Of a stretch of 64,000 nt of DNA, positions 9,415-21,263 are shown piece by piece. Made by a program: the position numbers and the translations under genes. The stretch comes from Monosporascus cannonballus (lineage: Eukaryota; Ascomycota; Sordariomycetes; Xylariales): assembly GCA_004154925.1 (NCBI GenBank), contig QJNS01000071.1:248001-312000 (forward strand), given 5' to 3'. Numbering within the stretch: the stretch's first letter is position 1; each line of letters begins with the position of its first letter. The notes beneath the pieces were generated by a model. The model was not told where the DNA came from. It did not search any database and saw nothing but the letters and a program-made list of their open reading frames with translations.

Positions 9415-9944
9415 TCTGAATTGAAGGAACCAAACTACGGTATTCAGAGTTCTTCTGTCATTGTCGTTTGGTCATTGAATTGGTTTGTTCTGAAGTTTCT
9501 TAGGTCATTTGGTGCTTGTGCAGACAGGAAGTTGTATGTAACGCCGCTACAAAGACGAGCCCTGGGTGCTGTGGCAAGCTCACTAATCCAGCGTTTCCGT
9601 AGGATTCTATTGGCTATTGTGGCGGCTCCACACGCTCTTACGAAAATTATTCCCCAGCTACAACAGAGTTACTTCAAACAAGTTCGACATTCTCATAGCC
9701 TATGTGTTTCGAACTTCGCGCTGAAAATTTCGAAAATGGTTTATAACTATCGCTGTACAACTATATTGGAAGGAAAGGGCATCATCATACAGCCAAACAA
9801 AAAAATGATTGAGGGAAAGACCAGAGGTAAAATTACATAAAAAGTTGTGCTAGGTATCCCAAGATCGTAAACCTTGACAGACTTGCCTTGCTTGCTATCT
9901 AGTTCGTGTGTCTCTCCATTACTCTCCGGGAAGCGTAGATTCTC
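9415..9944. other. Intergenic region between two minus-strand genes
   Basis: Holds the promoter of the DUF2052 gene and the 3' end of the following gene. A 166-codon plus-strand frame (9340-9840) crosses it and the first exon of the DUF2052 gene but has no recognised similarity and is not accepted as a gene. The right half, 9700-9840, is A-rich. Confidence 0.5.
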
Positions 9945-11621
9945 TTAATTAGTCTCTTCCTTATTTGTAGGCTCTTCAGCTGTTTCCGTTGCCTGTTCCG
10001 AAGAGTCGGCTCCTTGCTCACCCTTTTTCATAGACTCCCCACTCGTTTTGGCCTCCTTGGTGCGATCAGTAGCCCCCCGATCTTTCTCTGCCTCGTCCTT
10101 CCCATCGTCACAAGTATCACCATTATTCCAACCTTGAATTAGATCATTGTCCGCCTCGCCCTCTTCTTCGTCATTGAGGTCCGTCCCCAGTATCCGCCTC
10201 GCCGCCTCCTTCCCGACAACGGGCAGACGTGTCACGCCCCGACTCTTGGCCTTCTCAGGGACTAACTTCGGATCCAGCAGTCCTGTCTGTACCAGCACGC
10301 TGGCCTGATCCCAGTAGATGTGCTCGTGATACAGCTTGCCGCCCCTCAGGGTCACGATGCTCACGACGATGACCTCGACCTTCTTGTTCGTCGGCGGGAC
10401 GCCTGGCAGCATCCACGGCATCTCCCGCGTGTGCTTGAACGCTGCGTGCAGCTCGTCGACGACGCGGTCGGCGCCGACGGTCCGCGACAAGAGCGTGAGC
10501 CTCATTGACTCGGGGTTGCTGTCCACGAAGAACTGCGCATAGAACCTCCGCAGTTCCTCTTCCCCTACGCCTCCCGTGAGCGTCGGGACGTGCGTGACGT
10601 GCGGCGCCTTGTGTGTCGTGTAGTTGGACATGATCTGGTTCAGGTTGCGCGTGTAGAACTTGCCCTGGACGTTCTGCTCCAGAGTCAGCTCCGCGTTGGG
10701 CTCCCGCTGGAAGGCCTTCCTCGCGGCGGCCAGGCTCCGACTCCAGGCTAACTCGGCGCTGACCTTGTCGTACTCCTCAAGGTCGTGCTCCGCAAACCCA
10801 GGCTCGGCGTCGTACGTGTAGCTTGGATATGACAGCTGCAACGTCTTGCCCGTGCCGATACCCGGCTCGATCCTCTTCCTCAAGGTTCGCTTCTTCCCCT
10901 GGATTCCGACAAGCTGGCTCTGCTTCACAACGCCCACTTCATCGCCGGCTAGGTGGACCAGAACCTGGATGCCGCCGGGGAAGCGGGTCCCCGGGTCGGG
11001 GATCCGTGTGGGGTAATAAGCGATGAGGCAACAGAGTCGAAACTCCGGGTTGTTATCGAGCACGTGGAAGTACTCTAGGCAGTAGGATGCTGCATCGCCG
11101 TATGCTGTAATACAAGCGTCAGTGACCGAACAACAAGCACGACCGTCGACGAAGGATATTCATGTATATGCTACAAGATTCTGGCATCTTAGATCACGAC
11201 GGTCCACATGAATCGGGGTGCGCTTTAGGTCGTGAGATTGGGCCCTTGCCATTGGCCATCGCGGCCTTAAAGTATGGGATTGCCCAGAAAACAGGTGGTG
11301 CATACCGACAATGGCATAGGTTTCACAAGGTCCCAGATCGCTTCTATTAAGCGATGCCAACTTGGCCCGGTATTGCTTCTCCCCGTCGTCCATGCTGAAA
11401 TACTCCACCTGGAAACCCTCATCCCGCCATTCGCTCAGCGTGAGCCGGTCAAACTCTTCGCTTTCGGCCGTCACGTAGAGCTTTGGAGGGTTCTTCGGGA
11501 AATCGTTTGATAGGAATCCGGGGTCCCTATAGTTCGGGCGGTTGTCTGAGATGATGCCCACATTCCGATTGCCGCGGTCCGGCACGGCGGCACTCACGAG
11601 CCCCGGAAGGCTGACCTCCAT
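9945..11621 (-). CDS. Dienelactone-hydrolase-like / SnoaL-like protein, two exons
   Basis: Exons 11621-11306 and 11104-9945 join to 491 residues. The 201-nt intron has donor GTATGC, a CACTGAC branch site close to the end, and acceptor TTACAG. The start (GAATGG context at 11621) is the first ATG of the conserved N-terminus MEVSLPGLVSA. The first half (to about residue 250) resembles a dienelactone-hydrolase-type alpha/beta domain (YVTAESEEFDRLTLSEW, then AYGDAASYCLEYFHVLDNNP and SYPSYTYDAEPGFAEHD). About 265-390 is a SnoaL/NTF2-like segment (HVPTLTGGVGEEELRRFYAQ, EMPWMLPGVPPTNKKVEVIV, LYHEHIYWDQASVL). Residues from about 415 are a charged, low-complexity tail rich in Glu, Asp and Lys. The nucleophile-elbow position reads YGDAAS, without the usual cysteine or serine, so hydrolase activity is doubtful. 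The substrate is unknown. Confidence 0.88.
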
Positions 11622-12621
11622 TCTATACACAATAAACGGGTCACCCGAGAGGGGTGAAATTGATCAAAATCGCAGATTAATTGAATGATGGCTTCCCGTT
11701 AATTGGTGAGAGTTGCTCAAAATCCGCGAACAATTCGAATGCCGAGGTGAGTAATTTGGAATTGCGAACACTGGCACCCATGACGTATGCCGTCCTCCCG
11801 AGTCGGGATCGACAAGAACAGTCGAAACAGGATTTGCAACATAAAACTCTACCAGGCGACCGAAACTAGAACGATTATTTTTTTTTAAAAAAAAGACAGG
11901 ATAATGAAATAACATTTTTATGTTGATTATTAATCTTTTTCAAATCTTTATACTTTTATTTCCTGTTTTCTCCTTTGTAGGGTATCTGTCAGATATAAAC
12001 GACATGAGTTATATTGTTATATTAGGCTAATTGCGTATACTTTCTTAACGTGCACAGCTTTTGTAAAGCCTTACCTAGTAACGGAACTTATATCTTCCGA
12101 TCAGGAGGTGGCTTTTCCTTATTTGTTCTTCGAAGTGTGGAAAGGTCTACGAACTAATATCATGCCATTTCTTAGCCTTGTGCGTAGCACAATAGTCAAA
12201 CTGAAGCTTCGATTTCGAAACCCTAGTTAAACCTATTAAACTACCCAGTATGTAGTAAATATTATGTTTTAGAACTATATGCTTGTTTAATCGATAGCTT
12301 CGACTCTGGAACAACTGGTATGTCGGCATGTGTGTTTCTTTACAGCCTTGCATAGCGTCTTGCAGGGGCTGAACTGGACTTATGCAAGCCACGTCTCCTG
12401 ATGGTGTTGCCTGCCTGTCATCAGTCTTTACTCAACCGCTGGCATCTGCACCGCCTCCATTTAGCCCACAACCATGAATGTTACAGCCCGTCATTAGTTG
12501 GGGGCACAGCAAATATTTGCAGAAATCTCAATTTCATACTTGCCATTAAGATCAGCACAACTCCCGGCCGAATCCAACGGCTGTGGAGAATTGAGGCATT
12601 TCCTGTAGCTGTGTCGCCGCA
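11622..12621. other. Divergent intergenic region
   Basis: One kilobase between divergently oriented genes and presumably holding both promoters. Base composition drops toward AT from about 11870, including a near-palindromic T8/A8 run at 11879-11894. Short frames (12147-12392 minus, 12401-12673 plus) resemble nothing and are not accepted. Confidence 0.5.
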
Positions 12622-14792
12622 ATGCCTTATACAACGCCCTCTCGGAGCTCTCCGGCCATGCCGCCGGTACTAATGGGTCACAGACCAGGTACCTATTTTC
12701 TTAGCGGACACCGTCGCCAACCAAACGAGAAAGAACGCGACAATGCTTTGGAGAAGCCAAAACAAGGCGAGAATGAGCGTCCCAATGATAGGTCCAGAGA
12801 TGTCGGGGTCACAGTATTTAGTGGTAGACGCGATATCGGATATCAATCTCAAAAGTCGGAAGATCCCTCCCCAGCAGATCCTGCGGAGGACCAAAAGGGT
12901 AATGGAACAGAAAGACCAAGGAGGGTGCGCACCAGCAAACCCAAGGTCAAAATTAGCTGCAAAAACTGCAAGTATGTGCACCTGCCCCGTATATTAGTTC
13001 TCGACGCAGTATGCCTCTTACTAACCGACGCGACCATTCCCTTTAGGCAGCTACGGATCAAATGTGATGAGAGACGACCGGCATGTTCTCAGTGTGTTCG
13101 GTCCAAGAAAGACTGTACTGGCTATCCTCCTCCTCCGCGGCCTAAGATATTTGAAGAAGGGCGAATTGCTCCACGTCCGGCCGAAGGTAGTGCACCTGGA
13201 AAACCAGAGCCGACAGCGGAGAGTGAGTTCGTCAATACGCAAATAAGAGTAGACGAAACTCAGCCATCAGGTAACCACTCAGCGGAATCCGTTCAGGGCC
13301 AAGTAATCCGAGAACATGGAAGACCCCTCGATATTAAAGGAGATATATCTGAGTTGCCTTCTGCCGACCCCTGGTGGCCTAGACCAAACAGTATTGGCTC
13401 GCTGCTTCAGCGACAATCCCAAGATGGCAATGAGCACACCAACGATCATGGCTCCATATCAGTTAGATCTTCCGAGTCATTCTGGTCGGACAAGTCCAGC
13501 AACACGGGGGCGACACCCCTCGAGTTAGGCGAGGCGGCAAGCAAGGGGCCTGTAGGACCAAATAGTATAGATGATGAAGAGAATGCCCAAACCGAGAAAG
13601 ATTCAACAGAGCAGCCTGGTCTCAAAAATCTTCAACCGAGTCCGCGGCACTTCATGTACCAGATACACTCATGGTTCAAAAGACTAACGAGACCGAAGGT
13701 TACAGGCGGATACAGTCGGGTGGAATGGACATGTGTATGTGTAACACTGTCCCCTCCTTCCTATAACTGGCCCTTTTGCTCGAAGAATATAATGAACGCA
13801 GTACTGACATTGATAGGATTGTGGTGTGAATCTATATGCTGATTTCCCCGTTGATGATTCAGGTGTCTTGGATAATCTTGCATATTCTTTACGAAATCCA
13901 GGCACCGTGAATACTCGCTCGTCCACCACAAGTACAACAGTTTCAGCCTCTGCACAAGTTTACCCATCAGCATCCCAAGGCATAGAGCCACAGCAAGGCC
14001 AAAGCCAGATCCTTAGTCACCCCATTCCAACGTTGGCCACCGGCCCGTCTCGTAGCATCGCCCAGCCTGGAGCCACAAATTCCCACCCCAAGTTTCTTGC
14101 TCTATGTGTGAATACTGGAAGCATTTACAAGACCCTCGCCGAGATCGATATATCTGGCATAAACTCCGATGCGACAGGATTCTTGCGCATGAAGGAGGCT
14201 TATCTCAGGTATCGCGGGTCGCTATCTCGACTACGTCTCTTACTCAAGCCTGTAAGAGTCGAGTTCGTACAGGTAGGCTTCTTCTTACAGCTTTATTGAA
14301 CTTAGGTCCGCAATGATTAACACAATTGCTCAGTTCGTACTATGGAACCTCCGTTGTGGCTATGTATCAGTCTGTGACCGGCCGGATTCAATTCCTCCAG
14401 CCGACCGACTCGACTACGAATATGTTCCACGGCCCCTACGGCCCCTTCCTCCAATGCCACCTGAAATATTCATTCATTATTTGGAGCATGGCGAAGGCGA
14501 TCTCAATCCAGCGCGGTATGACTGGCTGCCTCGCCTGCCAAAACGGTTGGAGAAGGAGGTCATCAAGTGTGGGGAGGCTACCGACGGATGGGGCATTCAC
14601 ATTATCGAGGGCCCTAATCGGGAAGCAGTATTCTGGATAGTCATGGTTACTGTGTTGACGAGCGTCTTGGCGAGTGTCTTGCTGTCAATCCTTAGTGAGG
14701 ATATTCAAGGGGGAGTGGGTCTGGGCTCTTTGATCATGGCTCTACCACCTGTTATTATGACAGCTTTCCTATTTCGTCTTGGGAGTACATGA
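12622..14792 (+). CDS. Zn2Cys6 protein with C-terminal membrane domain
   Basis: Four exons (12622-12971, 13047-13734, 13817-14272, 14334-14792) join to 650 residues. Introns of 75, 82 and 61 nt have donors GTATGT, GTATGT and GTAGGC, with branch sites TACTAAC, CTGAC and a TTAAC-like sequence. Residues 113-140 are a canonical binuclear zinc cluster, C-x2-C-x6-C-x6-C-x2-C-x6-C (Cys 113, 116, 123, 130, 133, 140), followed by GYPPPP. A long polar, probably disordered region follows. Then comes a fungal conserved domain beginning YSRVEWTCDCG (340-349), with LYADFPVDD, a VNTGSIYKTLAEID segment and PLPPMPPEIFIHYLEHGEG. Two hydrophobic segments (about 598-618 and 630-645) are separated by a short loop. 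The zinc cluster and EWTC motif share one exon, so the fusion is not an exon-joining error. Role is inferred: a possible membrane-anchored regulator. The start could be the ATG at 12622 or 12658. The true C-terminus appears frameshifted. Confidence 0.8.
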
Positions 14793-14890
14793 ATTGGGTT
14801 CAGAAGTGTAAGAATCTGAGACAGAAGAAGGGGTTAACCTGGAAGGATTTGTATGGGAAAATATATAAAGGTAGGCCTAAGAATTGTTGA
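14793..14890 (+). pseudogene. Frameshifted basic tail of the membrane-domain protein
   Basis: Directly after the second hydrophobic segment, the frame that ends in TGA at 14888-14890 reads WEYMNWVQKCKNLRQKKGLT and then WKDLYGKIYKG. This lysine/arginine-rich stretch, open from about 14780, would make a natural cytosolic tail. The annotated frame stops at 14790-14792 after five residues, so a one-base deletion near 14775-14780 probably cut off about 35 residues. A sequencing error is the alternative. Confidence 0.5.
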
Positions 14891-14941
14891 CTTGGATTAT
14901 AAGGCTATGGAAAAGCTATAAACTTCCCTTACCGGCTTAGG

Positions 14942-15167
14942 TGTTACGACCTAACAGACTGCGGCCTCGGAAACGGTCGCGACAGGAAAATATGTAAGCC
15001 ATATAGGTCGAGTCACGTGATAGCTCGACAGGATCTATCATAAAGCCTGTAAAGCCAGACTTAACAAGGTAAAAGGAACCAAATATAATACGTTCGTTAA
15101 TTCCATAATTTAGATAACATCAGTTTACAATGCTTATTAATACCAATCGTTTACGATATAACTCTGG
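14942..15167 (+). repeat. B2 5' LTR, first part
   Basis: Begins TGTTACGACC and contains a palindrome, GTCGAG-TCACGTGA-TAG-CTCGAC (about 15008-15030), and one copy of the 36-bp unit found three times in the other LTR. It is GC-richer and much less decayed than the 3' LTR. It is cut at 15167 by B1 and continues at 36577. Confidence 0.8.
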
Positions 15168-15601
15168 TGTAACAGCTAGGTGGTTTAACCAACTATTAAA
15201 TCTTAGTCGTACGGGTTTATGTTAGCAGAAATATCGTAGGATTTTAAATAATAAATATAATAACGTATTACGTTTCGTAATACTAAAGGTACAGAAATAT
15301 ATTACAAATAATTAATATTAATAAGTAATTTGTTATAAGCTGATATTATTTAAATTATAGAAATAATAAGCGTATATCTTTATATTAGCTTAAGATATTT
15401 ATTACGACTTAACGTTATTTCCATGTTTAAGTCTTTTTAAGCTCCTTTAAGCCTTTCCTAATATTTAACCGGTTTAAGCTCCTTTGACCAATTAGAGCCT
15501 TTGAGTTTTTTAAGCCAGTTACGTAATCTTTTAGCTGAGTCGAAATTTAATCTTGTAAGATCCCGACTGTTTCTAGAAGCTAGGACCGTTAGGTCGTAAT
15601 A
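15168..15601 (-). repeat. B1 left (3') LTR
   Basis: 434 bases from TGTAACAGC to CGTAATA (original CGTAACA by pairing). It lacks the 36-bp tandem units of B2/B3 and instead has TTTAAGCTCCTTTAAGCC-type repeats near 15440-15520, so B1 is a variant subfamily. It is visibly less decayed than its partner. Confidence 0.85.
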
Positions 15602-15736
15602 CGATCTTTTCCTTTTTAAGATTTTTGTTCTTAAAGATCAAATTATTTATTTATTAATTTTGGTAACTAGCTTTCCTTTTTTTATATTTATTATATTGGG
15701 TTGTATTAAAAACTTTAGTTTTCGGAAGCGTATTAA

Positions 15737-16157
15737 TGTAACGAACCTGTCATACATCCACCTGGAGGTATAAGCAGTATCCGAAAAGGGTCTTGATTTG
15801 CAGGTAATAATAGGACGAGGAATAATTCGGTGGTTTGTTCGTTAAAGAGATTTAAAGACTTTTCCCTTAATTAGAGAACGGTATAATTACCTCTGAATTA
15901 AAGGCTTAGATTAATAACTAAGGAACGAAAACTAAGTAGGTAGCTATTTATATAAAAAATCTGAAGTTTTATATTTCTTTTTATTTTACTAATGTAATAT
16001 TAATTTTTTGGATTTGTTAAATTACTTAGATCATAATGATTTGTATGATTTAATAAATTAGTTAAATTATTTTAAGTTACGTAATTTAAAATATAGAACT
16101 TTCCTTTTTTTGCAGCCTTAGGGCCTCCAGAACGGGTTTATTCGGGGATCCGTAATA
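15737..16157 (-). repeat. A1 left (3') LTR, 421 bp
   Basis: Starts TGTAACGAAC and ends CGTAATA, where the expected CGTAACA has had CA changed to TA. It is a direct copy of 22579-22999. Confidence 0.92.
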
Positions 16158-17599
16158 TTATTTTCCTTTTTTTAGGATTTTTGTCCCAAAGATAAAAAGG
16201 TAAATACTTTTTTTTTCCAATTGAAAATCGTTTTTTTCATTATTAATTTATTATGGCGGATTAAGCAAAAAAATTAATGCGTTAATCTTGTACGAATTAG
16301 CGTTAAATTTGCGATAACTAGTTTATTTATATTTTTAAGTTTAGGTTCGAGATATTATTTTATTTTAGCTGTTTTTTTTTGGGGAATCTGAATATTTTAT
16401 AATAGAAAGTATTTTAAGTTATTATTATTGTACCTGTTGTTAACGTTATTATAACGGATTAGTAATTATTATGTTTTTGTTAAAAAATATTAGTTTTAAA
16501 CGCGACCGCCTTTAAAAGGAACGTCGTACTGCCGAAAATGAATTTGTGGAACTGTAGCGAAAATTTCAAAAGAAGATATTAAAAAAAATAAATAAGTTAT
16601 AACGCTTACGTTATTAGGAAAATATTTTGAAAGAAAAAAGGTTATAGTTATTTTTCGAAAATTACGAACTGGATTAATTAAAAAAACGGGAAAAGATAAA
16701 AAAAAAGCGACGTTATATGGAAACGGAATAAACGTAATTTGTTTTAAAAATAAACGCCATAATAAAAGTATTTATTTTTTTCGATTAAAATGCCAAAAGT
16801 TTGGATTTAAGTAAGGGATTATTATCGTTTACGACCTTGGCTGCGTTAAAGATAGTCGGTTAGGATTTTGGCGGTAAAACATCTTAATTAGGTTTATTAT
16901 ATTTATTAAATAGTTAAATAATTTTTATGTATTTTTTTTAAGTAAGTAATTTTTTTATTTAACCAAATATTAAATTTTGTTTTTAATTATTTAGGAATCC
17001 AGTATTTATTCGATTTCGTATTCGTTAAAATCTTTTTTAAATTCTAGGTCTATTTTTAACGGGGCGTTTTTAGGTATTAATTTAAATAAGAAAATATGGA
17101 AAACAAGGTGTATTTTTATATTTTTGGATAACAATAATTAATAATTGGTTTTGGAAATAATTTTATTAATTTTAAACGGGTTAAGTTTTTTAAAGTTAAA
17201 TTTATTATTAGGTTTTTTTATTTTGATTTGTAAAATGTTTAAGGTTGTATTTTGCTTTTGGCGTAATAAATAAATTTTGTTTTTTTTTGTTAAAATTAGT
17301 CTTTTAATTTTTTTTAATTATAATACTGGGTTATTCGTTATTAAAGAAATTGTAATTTATTTTAGAAACGGGTTTAAATTATTTTGATTTTTATTATTAA
17401 TGTTTTTGCTTTTGGGGTAATTATAATAATTTTGGGTATTTTGTTAAGCGGTTATTTAGGTTGTTTTGTTTTTGTTTTATGTCCGTATATAGTTATATAA
17501 GGAGATACGCCTATATTTTCGTTAATAAATATGTTATAAGCGATTTATACCAATAATAGGAATTTTATTTAATTATTTTATTGGTAATTAACGTAATTT

Positions 17600-18130
17600 C
17601 GAAAATATTATTTTAGGGTTTAATTTAATCGTTCCGTTTATTTATTTATTTGGGGATAATACGTTATTAAGAATTTAAATTTAATATTAATTTATTTAAA
17701 AAAGCTGGTATTAAATTTTAAAATAAATAACGTATCTTTATCGGAAATGATTTTTTTTGGTATTCCGTATTTATCGAGGTAATGCCTGATAAAGGTATAA
17801 GTTAATTATTTTGCTATTATGTTTTTTTTAAAAAGTAAAAAGTACCTATATTTAGTAAATCTGTTAATAATTATTTATATTCCGTTATATTCGATTCTAA
17901 TAATTAGGTCTTTAAATAAAAGTAAGTTAATAATAAAATCCTAAGTTATAATATTTTATGTTTTATTAGGAATGTTAATAAGTTGTAATAATTTATAGGG
18001 CTTATGGCATATTGCTTTAGCTTTATTATAAATATTATAATTTTTGATTATTTTTTTAATTATACGTCGTAATTTTGGAAAATTATATTTTTCTTATAAC
18101 CGTTTAATGGTTTTAAAAATCCCTTAATAT
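17600..18130 (-). pseudogene. A1 integrase remnant
   Basis: The minus strand retains the zinc-binding region (YNIYNKAKAICHKP, original C-x2-C lost to tyrosine), a core aspartate motif ISDKDTLF and the conserved block before the C-terminal part, PQINKQTERLN. Many stops interrupt. It supports a chromovirus/gypsy-type integrase downstream of the reverse transcriptase; a chromodomain could not be identified. Confidence 0.75.
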
Positions 18131-19192
18131 TTATATAATAGGTTTTTGTAAAATTCCTTTACGAATTATTTTTGTTAATTTTTTGGAATATAAATTTTTC
18201 CATGGTATAATAGTTAATCCTTTAGTTATCTTTTTAGCTATTAAATTTTTTTTGTTTTTCCGTATTGTAAAAATTTCGGAATTGTATTAAAAGTTTTATG
18301 GTTAGTTTTTTTATGATTTTACATAATTATATAATGCCGTTTTTGTTATATTGTAATATTTGTATATTTTTTTTTGGGAATTTTAGAATTATAATTTTTT
18401 TTGTAATTAAAAATGTTTGCTTAAATATTTTCTTTTTTTTTAATATAATATATCCTGAAATTAAATCTGGATAAAAAAATTATTTATTTTTTATGTCGTT
18501 TATTTAGTTTTTAAGTTTTTATAAATCGAATAAGATTTTTATGGTTAAAATAAATATCAAAAAGTTTTTTTGTTCCGTTAAAAAAGGTTTTTATTTTTTA
18601 AAAACGTTAATAATTATTAATAGTTTTTTATCGTAAATTTAATATTTAAATTTTGCGTTTCGAAGTGCTTTTAAATAATAAGTTATTGGATATTATTTGC
18701 CGTTATTTTTTTGTTATTTTAGGATTATACTTAAGGCATATTTTAAAATATTAGTTTTTAAATATTTTTTTTTATTTAAATTCGGTATTTTTATTATTAA
18801 TTTATTAATAATTATTTTTTTTAGTTTTTGGAATGTTTTTTTTGTTTTTTTTAGGAGTTCGAACTTTTTTCCGACGTATTCCTTAATAATAAATTTTGTT
18901 AATGGCCTAATTATGTTTCCGTATTTCTCGATTAGGTTGCGTACGTAATCCGTAAATCCTAAGATTTATTGGATATTTATGACGGTCGCCTTATCGGGGA
19001 TAGGCCAGTTTTTGATTACTTCTAATTTGGAGCGTTAAATTTGAATTTGGCCGGGAGTAAAAGTAAACCTTAGAAAATCCAATTTCTGGGTGTGCTATAT
19101 GTTTTTGGCTGGGTTGATTCAAATGTTAGTTTTGTTTAAAGTTTTAAGTATTTAAATTATATGCTTTTTATGTTCCTTTAAGGTTTTTAAGT

Positions 19193-19300
19193 AAATGAGG
19201 ATGTCGTCGAGGTAAACAAATATAAATTTGTCCAGGAATTATCTAAGAATAATTATGACTAAATTTTGGAAACTGGCGGGAGCATTAGTAAGTTTTATCG
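19193..19300 (-). pseudogene. A1 reverse transcriptase core remnant
   Basis: Minus-strand translation gives LTNAPASFQNL followed by VYLDDILIYLKTLKEHKKHI. YLDD (19203-19214) is the polymerase active-site motif and is unmutated here. The surrounding frame has stops, so no active enzyme is expected. Confidence 0.85.
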
Positions 19301-21221
19301 GTATTATTTTGTATTTATAAAATCCGTATATTATTCTAAATATTATTTTTTTATTTTTTTCCTTTAGTTATTTGGATATGGTAATAATTATTACGGAAAT
19401 TAAATATTATAAATTATTTGGTTTTGTTGGTATTTTTTTTTAAAAATGTTTATAAGTATTAGGGCATATTTGTTTTTGATTATGATATTGTTTAATTATT
19501 TGTAATTAATTATTTTTCGGTAAATAAGGTTTTTTTTATCGATTTTTTGCTTGTTATTTTTAATATTTGGTACTATAAGAACTGGATATTTAATAAAAAA
19601 ATTAGAAAGTTAGATATATCCTTTTTTCAAATTTAGTTATATTTTTTTATAAGGCCTTTAACTTTTTTAGGTTTATATGGTAAATTTTGTAAAGTTTAAG
19701 ATGATTTTTTTTAATAAGTATTTTGTAATTTTATTAATTATAAGGAGGTAACTTATGATTTTTTTTATCCTTAAATAATTTTTTGAATTTTCGATATTTT
19801 GATAATACCGTAAAAGTTTAATTAAGAATTTATATTTCTTTGATGATATAGCAAATTTCTCGATCGTTTTTTTGGGGTGTTTTTATTTTGTTTTTTTAAA
19901 AGAATATTCGTTTTTTTTAATTAATCCGTAGGTTGTTAAAATAAAGTTAAGGTATTTTTAAAATGATATCATATTTGAAAATGTTAGTAATATTTAACGA
20001 GATGCGTTTTTGGTATTTTTAAACTTATATTAAAAATTTTTCGGTTTTTCGAAGGATTTGTTTTTTTTCGTATATGGACAGGTTTTTATTTACCGTACGT
20101 AATTTGTAGGATTTTAATTTGTATCTCCAGGGAATCTGATATTCTTTTGCCACCGTAAGGGAAATAAAGTTGTTTTTTGCGCCGGAATTAATTATTGTTT
20201 TAAATATTTTGTTTTTGTATTAAAAAAAATCTCGATTTGATTATGTATTTTTTTTGTTACTTTATATAAGGTTTTGTAAATTAGGGTTTTTCGATATTTT
20301 AGTTTTAAAAGCCTTTATAGTTTTTTGACTTTTAATGCCGTCCGGCTTAAGCGAATCTTTATTCGTAAATTTTTTTGATAACATATTTAATATATTAATT
20401 ATTTTTGTACCGGAATTATATTTTCTTATTATATTTGTATTAAGGCCTTTTTTTTGGCTTATTTTTTATCCGTATATCTTTCGAATTATAGGATTAAAAA
20501 GGTAAATTTCTGAAAAAGGTGTTTTTATATTTAAGAGCTTATATTAGATATAAAGTATCGGAAAGTAATATAGGCATTTTTACGATATGGCCTTTTGATT
20601 CCGTTCTGATTTAGGGTATAAGTAATAAGATTTAGGGTATTTTGGCTATTAAGGAATTTTAGCGTATTGGTATTTGTTGTTTGGTTTAATAAGTATTTCT
20701 TTATTTTATTTAGGCTAAAAATTATTATCCTTTTTGGCTTTAAAATAAACGAAACAATCGTTTTAATAATAAGTAATAAAATATAACAGGTCGTAAGGAT
20801 TTATCGTTAATTTTTTTGGATAAATAATGTATTTTAAGAGCTTATAAAATTCCGGGAATAATTATTTATAATTATTTATATTTGGTCGAAATTAATTATT
20901 TGCTATATGTATTTTATATTTCTGGGAATTAAGGTGGTATTAATATTTTAATTTTATGGTTATCTTGGAAGCCGTTTATCTGGGATGGTATTTATAGGTT
21001 TTAACTTTAAAATCTTAGTAAATAAGATAATTTTTGTATTTTGGGTTATCGTTCTAAATCTGAATAATTGTGGCAATAATGAATTCTGGCTGGAAAAAAA
21101 TCGAATTAACTTTTTTTTCCTCCTTTTTTGCCTTATTGTCGGTTTCCTGTTTAGCCGTTCTGGCTTTTTTTTGGGGTTAAGGAATTCCTTTTTTTTTGGA
21201 ATTCCTTTTGGCAGGGAAATA

Positions 21222-21263
21222 ATATTTACTTTTAAAATGCCCTTTTTTGCCATAGTTAAAATA
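21222..21263 (-). pseudogene. A1 gag zinc knuckle, all cysteines mutated
   Basis: Reads Y-x2-Y-x4-H-x4-Y in place of C-x2-C-x4-H-x4-C, each change a TGY-to-TAY transition. The same motif in A2 (42692-42733) keeps the first cysteine (TGT at 42731-42733), confirming the original residue. Confidence 0.85.

Noticed and set aside
9340..9840. 166-codon plus-strand open frame
   Set aside because: It overlaps the first exon of the DUF2052 gene on the opposite strand, has no recognised motif, and its composition follows the intergenic DNA.
12147..12673. Two short frames in the divergent intergenic region (12147-12392 minus, 12401-12673 plus)
   Set aside because: No similarity, no consistent splice signals linking them to the Zn2Cys6 gene, and composition like flanking non-coding DNA.
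18697..18948. Hydrophobic 83-codon frame, with a similar one at 40163-40414
   Set aside because: Both lie antisense to the pol region of family A; the phenylalanine/isoleucine richness is what RIP-driven T-rich DNA produces on that strand.
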